Shown one piece after another: positions 24,346 to 32,823 of a DNA stretch of 64,000 nucleotides. The position numbers and the translations under genes were made by a program. This stretch comes from Thermococcus alcaliphilus (lineage in GTDB: Archaea; Methanobacteriota_B; Thermococci; Thermococcales; Thermococcaceae): NCBI RefSeq assembly GCF_024054535.1, contig NZ_JAMXLV010000016.1, positions 62,001 through 126,000 of the forward strand. The letters run 5' to 3'. Under the pieces are notes generated by a model. The model saw only the letters and a program-made list of their open reading frames with translations. It ran no database searches and had not been told where the DNA came from. The first letter of the stretch is position 1, and each line of letters opens with the position of its first letter.

Positions 24346-25341
24346 ATGAAGAGGATTCTAATCATCGGAACTGGAGGAACTATAGCGAGCGCAAAAACCG
24401 ATGCCGGATTTAAAAGCGTCCTCACAATAGATGAGATCCTTGAAAAAGCTGACATAAAGCTGAAAAACGGTTATGAAATAGACACGAGGAACATTTTAAA
24501 TATCGACAGCACCCTTATTCAGCCCGAAGACTGGGAGAGAATAGCAAAAGAAGTATACAAAGCCTTAAACGATTACGATGGAATAGTCATAACACACGGG
24601 ACTGACACCTTAGCTTATACTGCCTCCATGCTCACTTTTATGATTAGAGGCATTAACAAACCCGTGGTTTTAACCGGTTCAATGCGCCCAGTTACTGAAG
24701 AAGAAAGTGATGCCCCAAGAAATCTGAAAGCCGCTATAAGATTTGCAATGGAAGACGTTTCAGGAATTTTTGTGGCTTTTATGGATAAGATAATGCTCGG
24801 ATGCAGAACTTCTAAAATAAGAGCCCTCGGCTTAAATGCCTTTATGAGCATAAACTATCCCGATGTTGCTTATGTAAAAGGAGAAGAAGTTATTTACAAC
24901 CTTCCCCAAAAGAGATTCAAACCAAAAGGAGAACCCATGCTTGATACAAAATACGAGCCAAAGGTGGTCTTCATTAGACTCACCCCAGGATTAGATGGAG
25001 ATGCAATAGATGCCCTTGTAAAAGCTGGATACAGAGGCATAGTGCTCGAAGGTTACGGGGCTGGGGGAATTCCCTATAGAAAGAGAGACATCCTAAGCAA
25101 GATAAGGGAAATTACCCCCAAAATCCCAGTAGTCATGACCACACAAGCCCTTTACGATGGGGTTGATCTGACTAAATATGAAGTTGGGAGAAAAGCCCTT
25201 GAGGCAGGGATTATTCCAGCAAAGGACATGACAAAGGAAACAACAATAACAAAGCTCATGTGGGCTCTGGGACATACAAAAAACGTTGAAGAAGTGAAAG
25301 AGATAATGCACACAAACTACGCCGATGAAATAGAGGGTTAA
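24346..25341 (+). CDS. L-asparaginase, type I-like
   Basis: 331 aa from the ATG at 24346, preceded by GAGGGGCTGAGG; an in-frame upstream start at 24304 would add 14 polar residues. Active-site signatures: I-G-T-G-G-T-I-A-S-A (nucleophile Thr), I-T-H-G-T-D-T-L-A-Y (second Thr and Asp) and the T-G-S-M-R-P motif. It hydrolyses L-asparagine to aspartate and ammonia. The 3' end overlaps the convergent 72-aa gene by 4 nt. Confidence 0.85.
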   Translation: MKRILIIGTGGTIASAKTDAGFKSVLTIDEILEKADIKLKNGYEIDTRNILNIDSTLIQPEDWERIAKEVYKALNDYDGIVITHGTDTLAYTASMLTFMIRGINKPVVLTGSMRPVTEEESDAPRNLKAAIRFAMEDVSGIFVAFMDKIMLGCRTSKIRALGLNAFMSINYPDVAYVKGEEVIYNLPQKRFKPKGEPMLDTKYEPKVVFIRLTPGLDGDAIDALVKAGYRGIVLEGYGAGGIPYRKRDILSKIREITPKIPVVMTTQALYDGVDLTKYEVGRKALEAGIIPAKDMTKETTITKLMWALGHTKNVEEVKEIMHTNYADEIEG

Positions 25342-25556
25342 GCTTTTTCGAGCTTTTTGACCATCTCTTCAGTTATGGTAAGGGGCTTCTCAACTTCATA
25401 GATGTCATTAAGCTCCCAAATGACTTCCCCTTTGTTTATGGCTTTAACATAGCGCTCCGCAAGTTCTTTTGCTTTTTCAAAAGAATCAGCCTCAACGATT
25501 CTCCTTACATACCATTTCATTTCCCCATACCTAAGTTTGAACTCCGCCATGTACAT
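25338..25556 (-). CDS. Small hypothetical protein
   Basis: 72 aa from the ATG at 25556, with GGTGGT 4-5 nt upstream. Compact alpha/beta product: F-K-L-R-Y-G-E-M-K-W-Y-V-R-R-I-V-E-A-D-S-F-E-K-A-K-E-L-A-E-R-Y, then I-Y-E-V-E-K-P-L-T-I. It lies 41 nt upstream of the RecJ-like gene's 3' end, tail to tail with asparaginase. No function is apparent. Confidence 0.55.
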   Translation of the reverse strand: MYMAEFKLRYGEMKWYVRRIVEADSFEKAKELAERYVKAINKGEVIWELNDIYEVEKPLTITEEMVKKLEKA

Positions 25557-25597
25557 GGTTACCACCAAATAAAAATTGGAGTGTGGGTATAAAAGGT

Positions 25598-27820
25598 TTA
25601 ACTTCTCTTCAGCTTCACAACTTGCTTTGCAAACTCCTCAAGAACTTCCTTTCTCTTGCCCTCAAAGAATTTTATTGAACCTGCAAAGCTATGCCCACCG
25701 CCTTCAACTCCGGCATCCGGGAGCTTTTCTTGGAGTATTTTTATTATCTCATTGAGATCAAAGTTGTACGCCTGCATTCCATCGCTTGCCCTAACAACTG
25801 CAAAATCTGGACCGTAAGCTAGGGTTAGAATTGGAGAATCTTCTCCATATTGCTCCTTAAAGTAATCATGGATCAGCCCGCTGAGCTTTCCTGGAGCCGG
25901 ATACTCAAACTTTGGAGCATATAGCTCTACATCGATAGTGTTGAATCTTATTCCATTTGGCAATACAATGCTCTTAACATGAGGCAGAGATGCCTTGAGG
26001 GCTTTCTCCTGCTTGGCCTTTACCTCTGGGTAGATTGAGTCTACTAGCTTCCTATGCCTCTGCAGGTTGCCAGTGAGGAGAAGGATCTCATCTATAATGC
26101 CATGTCCATCCATGAACTTCCAGTAGTAGGCTTCGTGGTCAATTACCTCTGCTATTTTCTTCAAATCCTCTTCCTCAAGACCTTTGCTTTCTTTGGCTAT
26201 CTTGAGGTACTGTTGGAACTCTGGAGCGTCGCTTCTATCTCCAGTTCCAGCTATAGCCGGAAGGTGCTTTATTTTGTCCTCAACCGGTGGATAGATGAAG
26301 CGAGCTATTTCAGTTGCAAGCATTCCCGCCGTTAGCTCATAGTAGCCCCTCTTTACTAGGTGAGGATTAACGTGTACGTCAACGTATTCATCAACTGCAG
26401 CCTTGTCCTCGCTTATGAAGTCTCTCGGATCGTGGTGGTCAATAACAACTATTGGGACCCCGTAGGCTTTTATACGCTTGTAAGCGGGGATATCCTCGGT
26501 TGTACCTCCGTTATCGACTATCACAAGGAGTGGAAGCGGATCTCCAAAGCGCTCGTGATCTTCTATCATAAAGATTATGTCCTTAAGTACATCCTCAAGT
26601 TCATAAAACGGGGCTCTGCTTGGCCTTCTCTTAAAGAACTTCCATTTTGCCTGGGGATCTGGAGAAATCTCTTCCAATAGTGGCACTATAGCGTATTCAA
26701 GAGCCAAACCAGCTGTATAGCCATCCGTATCTGCGTGGTGTCTCACAATTATAGGCCTTCCCTCAAATATTGCCTTCCTTATTATAAACGCGGCTTTCAT
26801 GATCTTTGGTTTGAGCTTCTCTAGGACTTCGCTCTCAACAAGAAAACCAACATCCTCAGGCTGTGCCCTCTTGTTGAGCTCTTCCTCTATCTTCTTCTTA
26901 ACCTCCGTAGCATCTGGACCCCATAGACGGGACATATCGCTTATTTCTATTTGAATCTCTCCTGCATGGAATGAGACCTTCCCAATTACTTCCACTATAT
27001 CCCCAACTTCGATGTTAGGATAAGCCCTAACTCCCGGTGCCTCAAAAGCGGCTGCCCACGTTATACCTGTACCATCCGTTATCGTGAAGACCGTTGGACC
27101 TCCGGTAACTTGTATTTGGGTTATCTTGCCCCTGATTCTTACAGTTTTTCCAGCCATTTCTTTGGTTAATGCTCCAATATCCGTAACAGGAAGCTCTTTC
27201 CTAACGACTACTTCCTTGTAATGCCTCAAAGCGGATTCTATGAGGTCTATTTCCTTCTTTTCAGGTCTGACATCTAATACTTGAACAAGAATCTCTTCCC
27301 CGGGGGTGTATTCCTTCTTTCCAAGAAGATCTTTCCTCTTTATTAACCCTGTCACATGAGGATTGAGCTTTACGAATACCCCAAACCGCTCCACCCTCTC
27401 GATAACACCCTTGTAAATCTTGCCTATTTCCACATCCTCGTAGTCACAGGTCTTGTCAAGAACGTAAACCACCTTGTACTTCCTTTCACACTCTGGACAC
27501 ACCCATGAGGTCTCCATCCCAGGTTCCCAAGGCTCCTTAATCTTTCCACAAATGTCACATGCTAACACTCTCCCAGTTCCTCCACAGGTTGGACAGGTGT
27601 CATAAACAGGAACAACTCCTTTTCCGTGGCACTCTGGACAAGGAATCTCTTCTACCTCCTCTTCAACTCCAAAATAATCCAAATTCCTGTAGCCTTTAAG
27701 CTTGTCTCCCAATTTAAAGTCCGCCGGAACATAACCCCAACCGTTACACACCTCACATTCCTTCTCGCCACTCTTTACTTTCCCGCTTCCATGGCACTCG
27801 GGACAATCTTTCACCGCCAT
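25598..27820 (-). CDS. RecJ-like DHH nuclease with zinc ribbons, S1 and OB domains
   Basis: 740 aa multidomain protein. Residues ~1-115: four DnaJ-type CxxCxGxG modules (C-P-E-C-H-G-S-G, C-E-V-C-N-G-W-G, C-P-E-C-H-G-K-G, C-P-T-C-G-G-T-G) plus C-D-I-C and C-P-E-C. Residues ~128-200: S1 RNA-binding domain. ~205-300: OB fold. From ~350: DHH phosphoesterase with R-H-H-A-D-T-D-G-Y, V-I-V-D-N-G and V-V-I-D-H-H-D. The C-terminal DHHA1 motif is G-G-G-H-S-F-A-G-S. Characterised Pyrococcus/Thermococcus relatives are 3'-5' exonucleases on ssDNA or RNA; role here inferred from that. Confidence 0.85.
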   Translation of the reverse strand: MAVKDCPECHGSGKVKSGEKECEVCNGWGYVPADFKLGDKLKGYRNLDYFGVEEEVEEIPCPECHGKGVVPVYDTCPTCGGTGRVLACDICGKIKEPWEPGMETSWVCPECERKYKVVYVLDKTCDYEDVEIGKIYKGVIERVERFGVFVKLNPHVTGLIKRKDLLGKKEYTPGEEILVQVLDVRPEKKEIDLIESALRHYKEVVVRKELPVTDIGALTKEMAGKTVRIRGKITQIQVTGGPTVFTITDGTGITWAAAFEAPGVRAYPNIEVGDIVEVIGKVSFHAGEIQIEISDMSRLWGPDATEVKKKIEEELNKRAQPEDVGFLVESEVLEKLKPKIMKAAFIIRKAIFEGRPIIVRHHADTDGYTAGLALEYAIVPLLEEISPDPQAKWKFFKRRPSRAPFYELEDVLKDIIFMIEDHERFGDPLPLLVIVDNGGTTEDIPAYKRIKAYGVPIVVIDHHDPRDFISEDKAAVDEYVDVHVNPHLVKRGYYELTAGMLATEIARFIYPPVEDKIKHLPAIAGTGDRSDAPEFQQYLKIAKESKGLEEEDLKKIAEVIDHEAYYWKFMDGHGIIDEILLLTGNLQRHRKLVDSIYPEVKAKQEKALKASLPHVKSIVLPNGIRFNTIDVELYAPKFEYPAPGKLSGLIHDYFKEQYGEDSPILTLAYGPDFAVVRASDGMQAYNFDLNEIIKILQEKLPDAGVEGGGHSFAGSIKFFEGKRKEVLEEFAKQVVKLKRS

Positions 27821-27884
27821 CTCTCACACCTCTCACAAAAGTAGACTATTCAATGAGACTAAGGCAAGCTTATAACTCTTTCTT

Positions 27885-29045
27885 TTATTCCTCTTTTGAG
27901 AAAAGCATCCAAAAAGTGATCATAGAGAGACCGTACAAGATACCAGTTACAAAAAACGGCATTACAAGGGATAAATCAAAAATTTTCCCACCTATAAGCT
28001 GACCTATGCCGAAGGTGGTCGTCCATGAGAAATTTCTTAATGCTACGGCAGTGGATCTCTCCTCTTTAGTGAAAAAGCGCATCATAAATGAGTCCCATAT
28101 TGGATTGACAATGTTCATAAGTATAGTTCGGATTGTATAAATCGCCGCTGCAATCGGGAAAGATGGAGAAAAGGGGAGTGAGAGTATCAACAGTGTGGCA
28201 CTTCCATTGAAGCCTACGATCGTTTTAACACTCCCAACTTTGTCGGCAATCATGGGAAGAGTGAATGTTCCAATCCCCATCACAAACTGTTGAATGGAAA
28301 AAAGACCACCAATGCTCTCCAAGCTGGTTCCAAAACGTTTGTTAAACCACAGCCCCATATAGGGTATCGTAACTCCAGCCCCCAAGCCAATTAAAGCCGA
28401 TGGGAGGGAAAACTTAGCGATTTTGATCACAAGCTCCCTTTCAAATCTGAGTTTCTTTTCTTCCCTCTTCAAAACTGGAGAAACCATAAAAATAAAGAAG
28501 CCCTGAATCGGAACAACTAATGCAACAAACAAGAGCGTCATTTTATATGGGTTTGAACCATCGAACATCTTGGGTAGTAAACCACCCAAGTACATCCCCA
28601 ATGCAGCGCCTATCGTTCCCAAAGCGGCATTTAAGCTGAAGAGGTAGTGCCTCCTTTCATCGCTAGCTTCTTCACTTAAGAGGGACATCACTGCCGGTCC
28701 CTCAAGTGCCATTCCTATTCCCAACAAAACAGATGCAAGTGCAAAAGACCAGAATTCTGGAATAAATACTTGAAAAAGTCTAGCAACAAAAAATATGCCC
28801 ACTGCAACCAGAATAGTTCTTCTATATCCAAGTTTAACACTGATATATCCCGAACCCAGAAGGGTTACCGCTTGAACTAGGGTGGAGATTGAAAAGATAA
28901 CTCCTATCTGAGAAAAACTCATGCCAAGCGAGGAGTAATAAAACGGAAGAATAAACCATGCGATATTACCCCCTAACCAGGCTAAGAAGGAATAAACGAC
29001 AACAAGCTTGGCATCTCTGCTGAATCCTCTGTAGCTTTGGAGCAT
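27885..29045 (-). CDS. MFS transporter, paralogue A
   Basis: 386 aa, ~12 hydrophobic segments. It starts M-L-Q-S-Y-R-G-F-S-R-D-A-K-L-V and carries Y-I-S-V-K-L-G-Y-R-R-T in loop 2-3 and an R-S/T-I-L-M-N-I-V-N-P-I-W-D segment in the C-half. It shares these with the neighbouring paralogue B (R-S-I-L-M-N-I-V-W-P-I-N-D). No ribosome site precedes the ATG; a TATA box sits 28 nt upstream, so the transcript is leaderless. It has its own promoter although paralogue B lies 43 nt upstream. Substrate unknown. Confidence 0.8.
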   Translation of the reverse strand: MLQSYRGFSRDAKLVVVYSFLAWLGGNIAWFILPFYYSSLGMSFSQIGVIFSISTLVQAVTLLGSGYISVKLGYRRTILVAVGIFFVARLFQVFIPEFWSFALASVLLGIGMALEGPAVMSLLSEEASDERRHYLFSLNAALGTIGAALGMYLGGLLPKMFDGSNPYKMTLLFVALVVPIQGFFIFMVSPVLKREEKKLRFERELVIKIAKFSLPSALIGLGAGVTIPYMGLWFNKRFGTSLESIGGLFSIQQFVMGIGTFTLPMIADKVGSVKTIVGFNGSATLLILSLPFSPSFPIAAAIYTIRTILMNIVNPIWDSFMMRFFTKEERSTAVALRNFSWTTTFGIGQLIGGKIFDLSLVMPFFVTGILYGLSMITFWMLFSKEE

Positions 29046-29065
29046 CGCTTTTTTGTCATTTGTCT

Positions 29066-29085
29066 CGTTTATAAACTTGTCGAAA
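29066..29085 (-). promoter_or_regulatory. Shared promoter/operator box, MFS paralogue A
   Basis: On the plus strand CGTTTATAAACTTGTCGAAA. It contains the TATA box and differs from the box at 30282-30301 at two positions out of 20, with the same 20-nt gap to the start codon. Probably TATA plus the site of a common regulator. Confidence 0.6.
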
Positions 29086-29088
29086 CGC

Positions 29089-30261
29089 TTAAACTTTGTT
29101 GTACCTAGCGAAGAAGAAGTAGAATATCAGGGTGGCTGTCACGTAGAGGGTTGCCGTGGCATAAAAGGGATAGCTAAGGGAAATTGAAAACAGTATGCCC
29201 CCTATATAATTCCCCAATCCTCTCATGAAAGTGGAAAAAGCCCTTCTAATCCCCGCAGCCGTTGCCTTTTCCTCAGTTGTAAAAAATCCCATCATGAAGG
29301 CATCATTTATAGGCCACACAATGTTCATAAGGATTGACCGGATGATATAAACAAACGCCGCTAAGAGAAAGAGTTCCAACGATGGGAATATTCCAAAGAG
29401 AAAAGCAGCGATGCTCTGAAAGAGGGAAATAGTCTTCACAGGGCCGATTTTATCTACGAGCTTTGGAAGTATGAAAGAACCAATGCCCATGACCAGCTGT
29501 TGGGCAAAGAAAACCCCGCTTATAACCGCTAACGTTTGTCCAAAGCGAAGGTTAAAGTATAGACTCATATAGGGAATCGTTATTCCTGCTCCCAAACCTA
29601 TCATTGCCGAAGGAAGTGAAAACTTGAGGATCTTTACAACAAGTTCCTTCCTCCAGTTTATACGCGGATTCTTTACTGGGACGTCTTTGATTACCAAAAG
29701 GATCGGGATTACAAGGGCGAACTGGAGAATTGCCAAGGAAACAACAAGCCTGTATGCGAGTTCGCTTGTTATTCCAAAGGTTTCCACAAAGAAATCGGGA
29801 GCAAATCCAGCAATTAACACTCCCAGAGCATTTAAAATCGTTCCAATTCCAAAGCTTATAGAAAAAGCATGATGCCTTTGCTTCTCTCCTACTTCCTCAC
29901 TCAGCAAAGCGTAAAAGTTAGGCTGCCTTATTCCCATATTAGCACCTATTAAAAAGAATCCCAGAGCAATGACGTAAAAGTTGAGTGCCAAAACTTGGAG
30001 TATTCTTCCCATCAATCCCAAAAGTGCCCCGAGAATCAAAGTCTTCTTATAGCCAAGCTTGAGAGACACCTGACCAGCGATCAAAAAGAAAAGTCCACCG
30101 ACAAAAGTCTGGATTGAAAAGAAAATTCCCATTTTGTCCATTCCATAGCCTAAAGCCCTAAGGTAAAAGGGCATTATGAATATGGAAAACTGGAGGAACA
30201 ACTGGCCTGCTGCATTGGCTGCTATTAACAATTTTGCATCTCTGTTGTAGCTCCCAAGCAT
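29089..30261 (-). CDS. MFS transporter, paralogue B
   Basis: 390 aa from the ATG at 30261. The longer frame from 30279 is rejected because the TATA box ends only ~4 nt before it, while 30261 gives the same TATA-to-start spacing as paralogue A and the matching N-terminus M-L-G-S-Y-N-R-D-A-K-L. About 12 hydrophobic segments. G-Q-V-S-L-K-L-G-Y-K-K-T and R-S-I-L-M-N-I-V-W-P-I-N-D correspond to paralogue A motifs. A tandem duplication with divergence is the simplest reading. Confidence 0.8.
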   Translation of the reverse strand: MLGSYNRDAKLLIAANAAGQLFLQFSIFIMPFYLRALGYGMDKMGIFFSIQTFVGGLFFLIAGQVSLKLGYKKTLILGALLGLMGRILQVLALNFYVIALGFFLIGANMGIRQPNFYALLSEEVGEKQRHHAFSISFGIGTILNALGVLIAGFAPDFFVETFGITSELAYRLVVSLAILQFALVIPILLVIKDVPVKNPRINWRKELVVKILKFSLPSAMIGLGAGITIPYMSLYFNLRFGQTLAVISGVFFAQQLVMGIGSFILPKLVDKIGPVKTISLFQSIAAFLFGIFPSLELFLLAAFVYIIRSILMNIVWPINDAFMMGFFTTEEKATAAGIRRAFSTFMRGLGNYIGGILFSISLSYPFYATATLYVTATLIFYFFFARYNKV

Positions 30262-30281
30262 GGTTGAATTATATATCATAG

Positions 30282-30301
30282 CGTTTATAAGCTTATCGAA
30301 A
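30282..30301 (-). promoter_or_regulatory. Shared promoter/operator box, MFS paralogue B
   Basis: On the plus strand CGTTTATAAGCTTATCGAAA, 18/20 identical to the box of paralogue A and at the same distance from the start. The retained CGAAA segment lies on the BRE side of the TATA box, outside the normal TATA element, which suggests a bound regulator. Confidence 0.6.
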
Positions 30302-30456
30302 TGAAGCAGAAAAGCTTAAATACACTCCAGAGATGCCCTAAACAGCTAAAATAAGAAGAGCCATTTTAATCCGTGCTACAATCAGAGCGCGGTAAAATAA
30401 GTACTTCCAGACTACAGAAGGACTTAAATTGTATTGTCTTAAAGAATTTTAAGAGG

Positions 30457-31182
30457 CTAACTCAAGTTTTTTAATAGATTAACCAAGGTCAGCAGAGAAA
30501 TGCCAACAAATACCCCTTTGAGGTACTTGGGATCCATTTTAAGAGCAGTCTTAGCACCTAGCCATGAACCAATAATGACGGGCAACATAAGAAGCATCCC
30601 AATAGAATAATCCACACTGCCGTTTTTTGCATAGTTTATGAACGCAACAAAGTTGTTAAAGAAGATAATTACCTTTGCCATTGCGTTTGCCCTCAAAATG
30701 TCTACCCTAAAGAACATCCTCAGGAGAGAGATTACTACAAGGGTAGAGGCTATTCCCAAAACACCTATGTAGATGCCAATTGCCAGTCCCACAATGGATT
30801 GAGACAGCTTTCCACTAAGCATAGGCTCCCCTTGTGGCGCTTTTAATGTAAAATATGTCCCTATTATAAGAAACACCATCACTACAAAATTTGAGGCCTC
30901 CTCAGAAATACTCAGCAAGAAAACACTACCAATGTAGGAGCCAAGCAGAGAAAAGAGCACAATAGTTAAAGCTGTCTTTAGATTTAAAATGCCTGCTTTA
31001 AGGTATGTGAGAGAAGACACAAGTGTTAATGCCGCAATAATCATCTTTAATGTTCCAACAGCAGTTTTTGCGGGAATATTGAAGAGTGTGAGGATAAATA
31101 AGGTTATTAAACTCCCTCCGCTCATCAAAGAACCTATAAAACCTCCGAGCCCCACCATAAGTAAGAGAAGGACTTCTTCCAT
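30457..31182 (-). CDS. TauE/SafE family anion exporter-like membrane protein
   Basis: 241 aa with ~7-8 hydrophobic helices. N-terminal G-L-G-G-F-I-G-S-L-M-S-G-G-S-L-I and a second-half repeat G-L-A-I-G-I-Y-I-G-V-L-G-I-A match the two G-rich repeats of the TauE/SafE family (sulfite/organosulfonate or sulfoacetate export). Substrate not resolved. Divergent from the DUF2391 gene at 31258, with only ~75 bp between; the 177-bp gap on its 3' side holds no gene. Confidence 0.75.
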   Translation of the reverse strand: MEEVLLLLMVGLGGFIGSLMSGGSLITLFILTLFNIPAKTAVGTLKMIIAALTLVSSLTYLKAGILNLKTALTIVLFSLLGSYIGSVFLLSISEEASNFVVMVFLIIGTYFTLKAPQGEPMLSGKLSQSIVGLAIGIYIGVLGIASTLVVISLLRMFFRVDILRANAMAKVIIFFNNFVAFINYAKNGSVDYSIGMLLMLPVIIGSWLGAKTALKMDPKYLKGVFVGISLLTLVNLLKNLS

Positions 31183-31257
31183 ACTAGCTCGCCAGAAACA
31201 CTTTTGGCATAGAAAAATAAAAAGCTTTATATGAGTTTTTATAACTCAGATAGTGCG

Positions 31258-31800
31258 ATGATGAATGAATCCAATGCTGAAGAGATGATTGACCCCAGAG
31301 TGGCTGAGCGTGAAAAAATGGAAAGCGAACTTAAAAAGCTAAACGAAAATATGGCAAAACTCTCTAAGCAAGTAGATGAGATACAAGAAGAGTTAGATAA
31401 GAAAAACAAACCCGATAAACTTGGATGGGATGATGTGGTCCAGGAGATTATCGGTGCAATGACATTTTCCCTTCCGTTCCTTTTTACCGAGGAAATCTGG
31501 GACATAGCAAAAACAATAGACATATGGCGAACACTTGCTATCTTTCTGATGACCCTCTTAATGGCTTACCTTTTTATTTCAAAAGCCAAACTCTCAAACA
31601 TCGCAAAAGAAGAATGGCACCACATACCTAAAAGATTGCTCACCGTTACGGCTGTCTCTTACATGACTTCAGTCCTTTTGATATACCTATACGGCATAGC
31701 CAATATTGCAAACTTTTCATTGGGACAATACATCAGCGCCACAATCATTGTGAGTACCTTTGCAGTTATAGGGGCTATAGCTGTTGATCTGGTGAAGTAG
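31258..31800 (+). CDS. DUF2391-like membrane protein with N-terminal coiled coil
   Basis: 180 aa from the ATG at 31258, ~31 nt after the TATA-like CTTTATAT; the longer frame from 31231 starts too close to that box. Residues ~5-50 are a charged coiled coil. Four hydrophobic helices follow, with W-D-D-V-V-Q-E-I-I-G-A-M-T-F-S-L-P-F-L-F-T at the first, matching DUF2391 integral membrane proteins. Its stop is immediately followed by the ATG of the TOPRIM gene (0-nt gap). Confidence 0.65.
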   Translation: MMNESNAEEMIDPRVAEREKMESELKKLNENMAKLSKQVDEIQEELDKKNKPDKLGWDDVVQEIIGAMTFSLPFLFTEEIWDIAKTIDIWRTLAIFLMTLLMAYLFISKAKLSNIAKEEWHHIPKRLLTVTAVSYMTSVLLIYLYGIANIANFSLGQYISATIIVSTFAVIGAIAVDLVK

Positions 31801-32823
31801 ATGATAATAGTTACTGGAGACAGATACGATGAAGCTCTAACGGATAGAAATTTTGAAAAAATTTTATTCCCAGAGTATGGAAAAAACAGAGAAAAACTTA
31901 GGGAATTCGTTAATAAGCTAAAGGGCGACGAAGTGATTGTAACCGCAAGCTTGGAGCTTATTGATCTCATACTGAAGAAATTTCAAGGGGAAGGACATGT
32001 CTTAATTTACTCAAACACGGGTAAAGGGTTAACCTTCAAAGAAGCTTATGAGCTGAGGAAGTACCTTGATTTTGATCTGAGAGGGGCAGAGATAACAAAC
32101 ACAGAAAAAGTGAGCGTTCTCTTCTGTGAAGGGAAGACCGATTCAAAGTTCTTTAAAGCAAGCTATAAGAAGATCTTTGGCTTTAAAGAGGCCAGAGAAG
32201 TTCCTCCTAATTTAGTGCTAATTGAAAAGCTTTTCGAAAGAGACAACTACGAGCTAATAAAGAACAACGGATACATTGCCATAATCCCCAGTGAAGGGAA
32301 CGCCGGAGTAATAAGAAATCTTGGGAACTTCTTGAGAGCAATGGAAGTTTTTGAATTTCATGTTGGGAAAATAGGCATTGCAATTGACATAGATGAAAGC
32401 AAAAAAGTCGTGATGGATTCCATAATAGGCAAGCTCTCATCCTTCAAGTATAGTAAAACCAAGGCAGGTTTTAAAGTTGGAAAAACTGAAGTCATTCCCC
32501 TCTTAATCGGGAGCAAGATAGACCTCGGCCCCTGTGTGGAGTGGCAAAAGCCAACGATTGAAGACTTTATGCTGGCGATTTTAGAAGGTGACAAAACTTT
32601 CAAAAAGCTGGAGAGAGCCATCAACATTTTATGCATAGACTTAAAGCGAAAATTGAAACCAAAAGAGGTTATTTATTTAGCAATGGCTGCCAAGAAGTTT
32701 TGGGGAAACCTTGAGGGCTTTTACGAGATGAGTATAATGAGAACCCCAAAGTGGAAGGTCGAGAAAGTCCTAAAAGAAAGCAAAATATATGAGAAGATGG
32801 AAGCGCTCTTACCATCTCTCTAA
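31801..32823 (+). CDS. TOPRIM-domain protein
   Basis: 340 aa. The N-terminal ~100 residues are an unassigned alpha/beta domain. The TOPRIM core begins V-S-V-L-F-C-E-G-K-T-D-S-K-F-F (catalytic Glu) and continues to G-I-A-I-D-I-D-E-S-K (DxD), with a helical C-terminus. The order resembles stand-alone archaeal TOPRIM proteins of the DUF3226 or OLD-like kind, which cleave or ligate nucleic acid. No ATPase partner is adjacent; the only linked gene is the upstream membrane coiled-coil protein. The end overlaps the glycosyltransferase gene by 15 nt. Confidence 0.6.
   Translation: MIIVTGDRYDEALTDRNFEKILFPEYGKNREKLREFVNKLKGDEVIVTASLELIDLILKKFQGEGHVLIYSNTGKGLTFKEAYELRKYLDFDLRGAEITNTEKVSVLFCEGKTDSKFFKASYKKIFGFKEAREVPPNLVLIEKLFERDNYELIKNNGYIAIIPSEGNAGVIRNLGNFLRAMEVFEFHVGKIGIAIDIDESKKVVMDSIIGKLSSFKYSKTKAGFKVGKTEVIPLLIGSKIDLGPCVEWQKPTIEDFMLAILEGDKTFKKLERAINILCIDLKRKLKPKEVIYLAMAAKKFWGNLEGFYEMSIMRTPKWKVEKVLKESKIYEKMEALLPSL

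Noticed and set aside
30262-30279. Upstream ATG as start for MFS paralogue B
   Set aside because: It lies only a few bases from the TATA box; the homologous promoter of paralogue A fixes the start 18 nt downstream.
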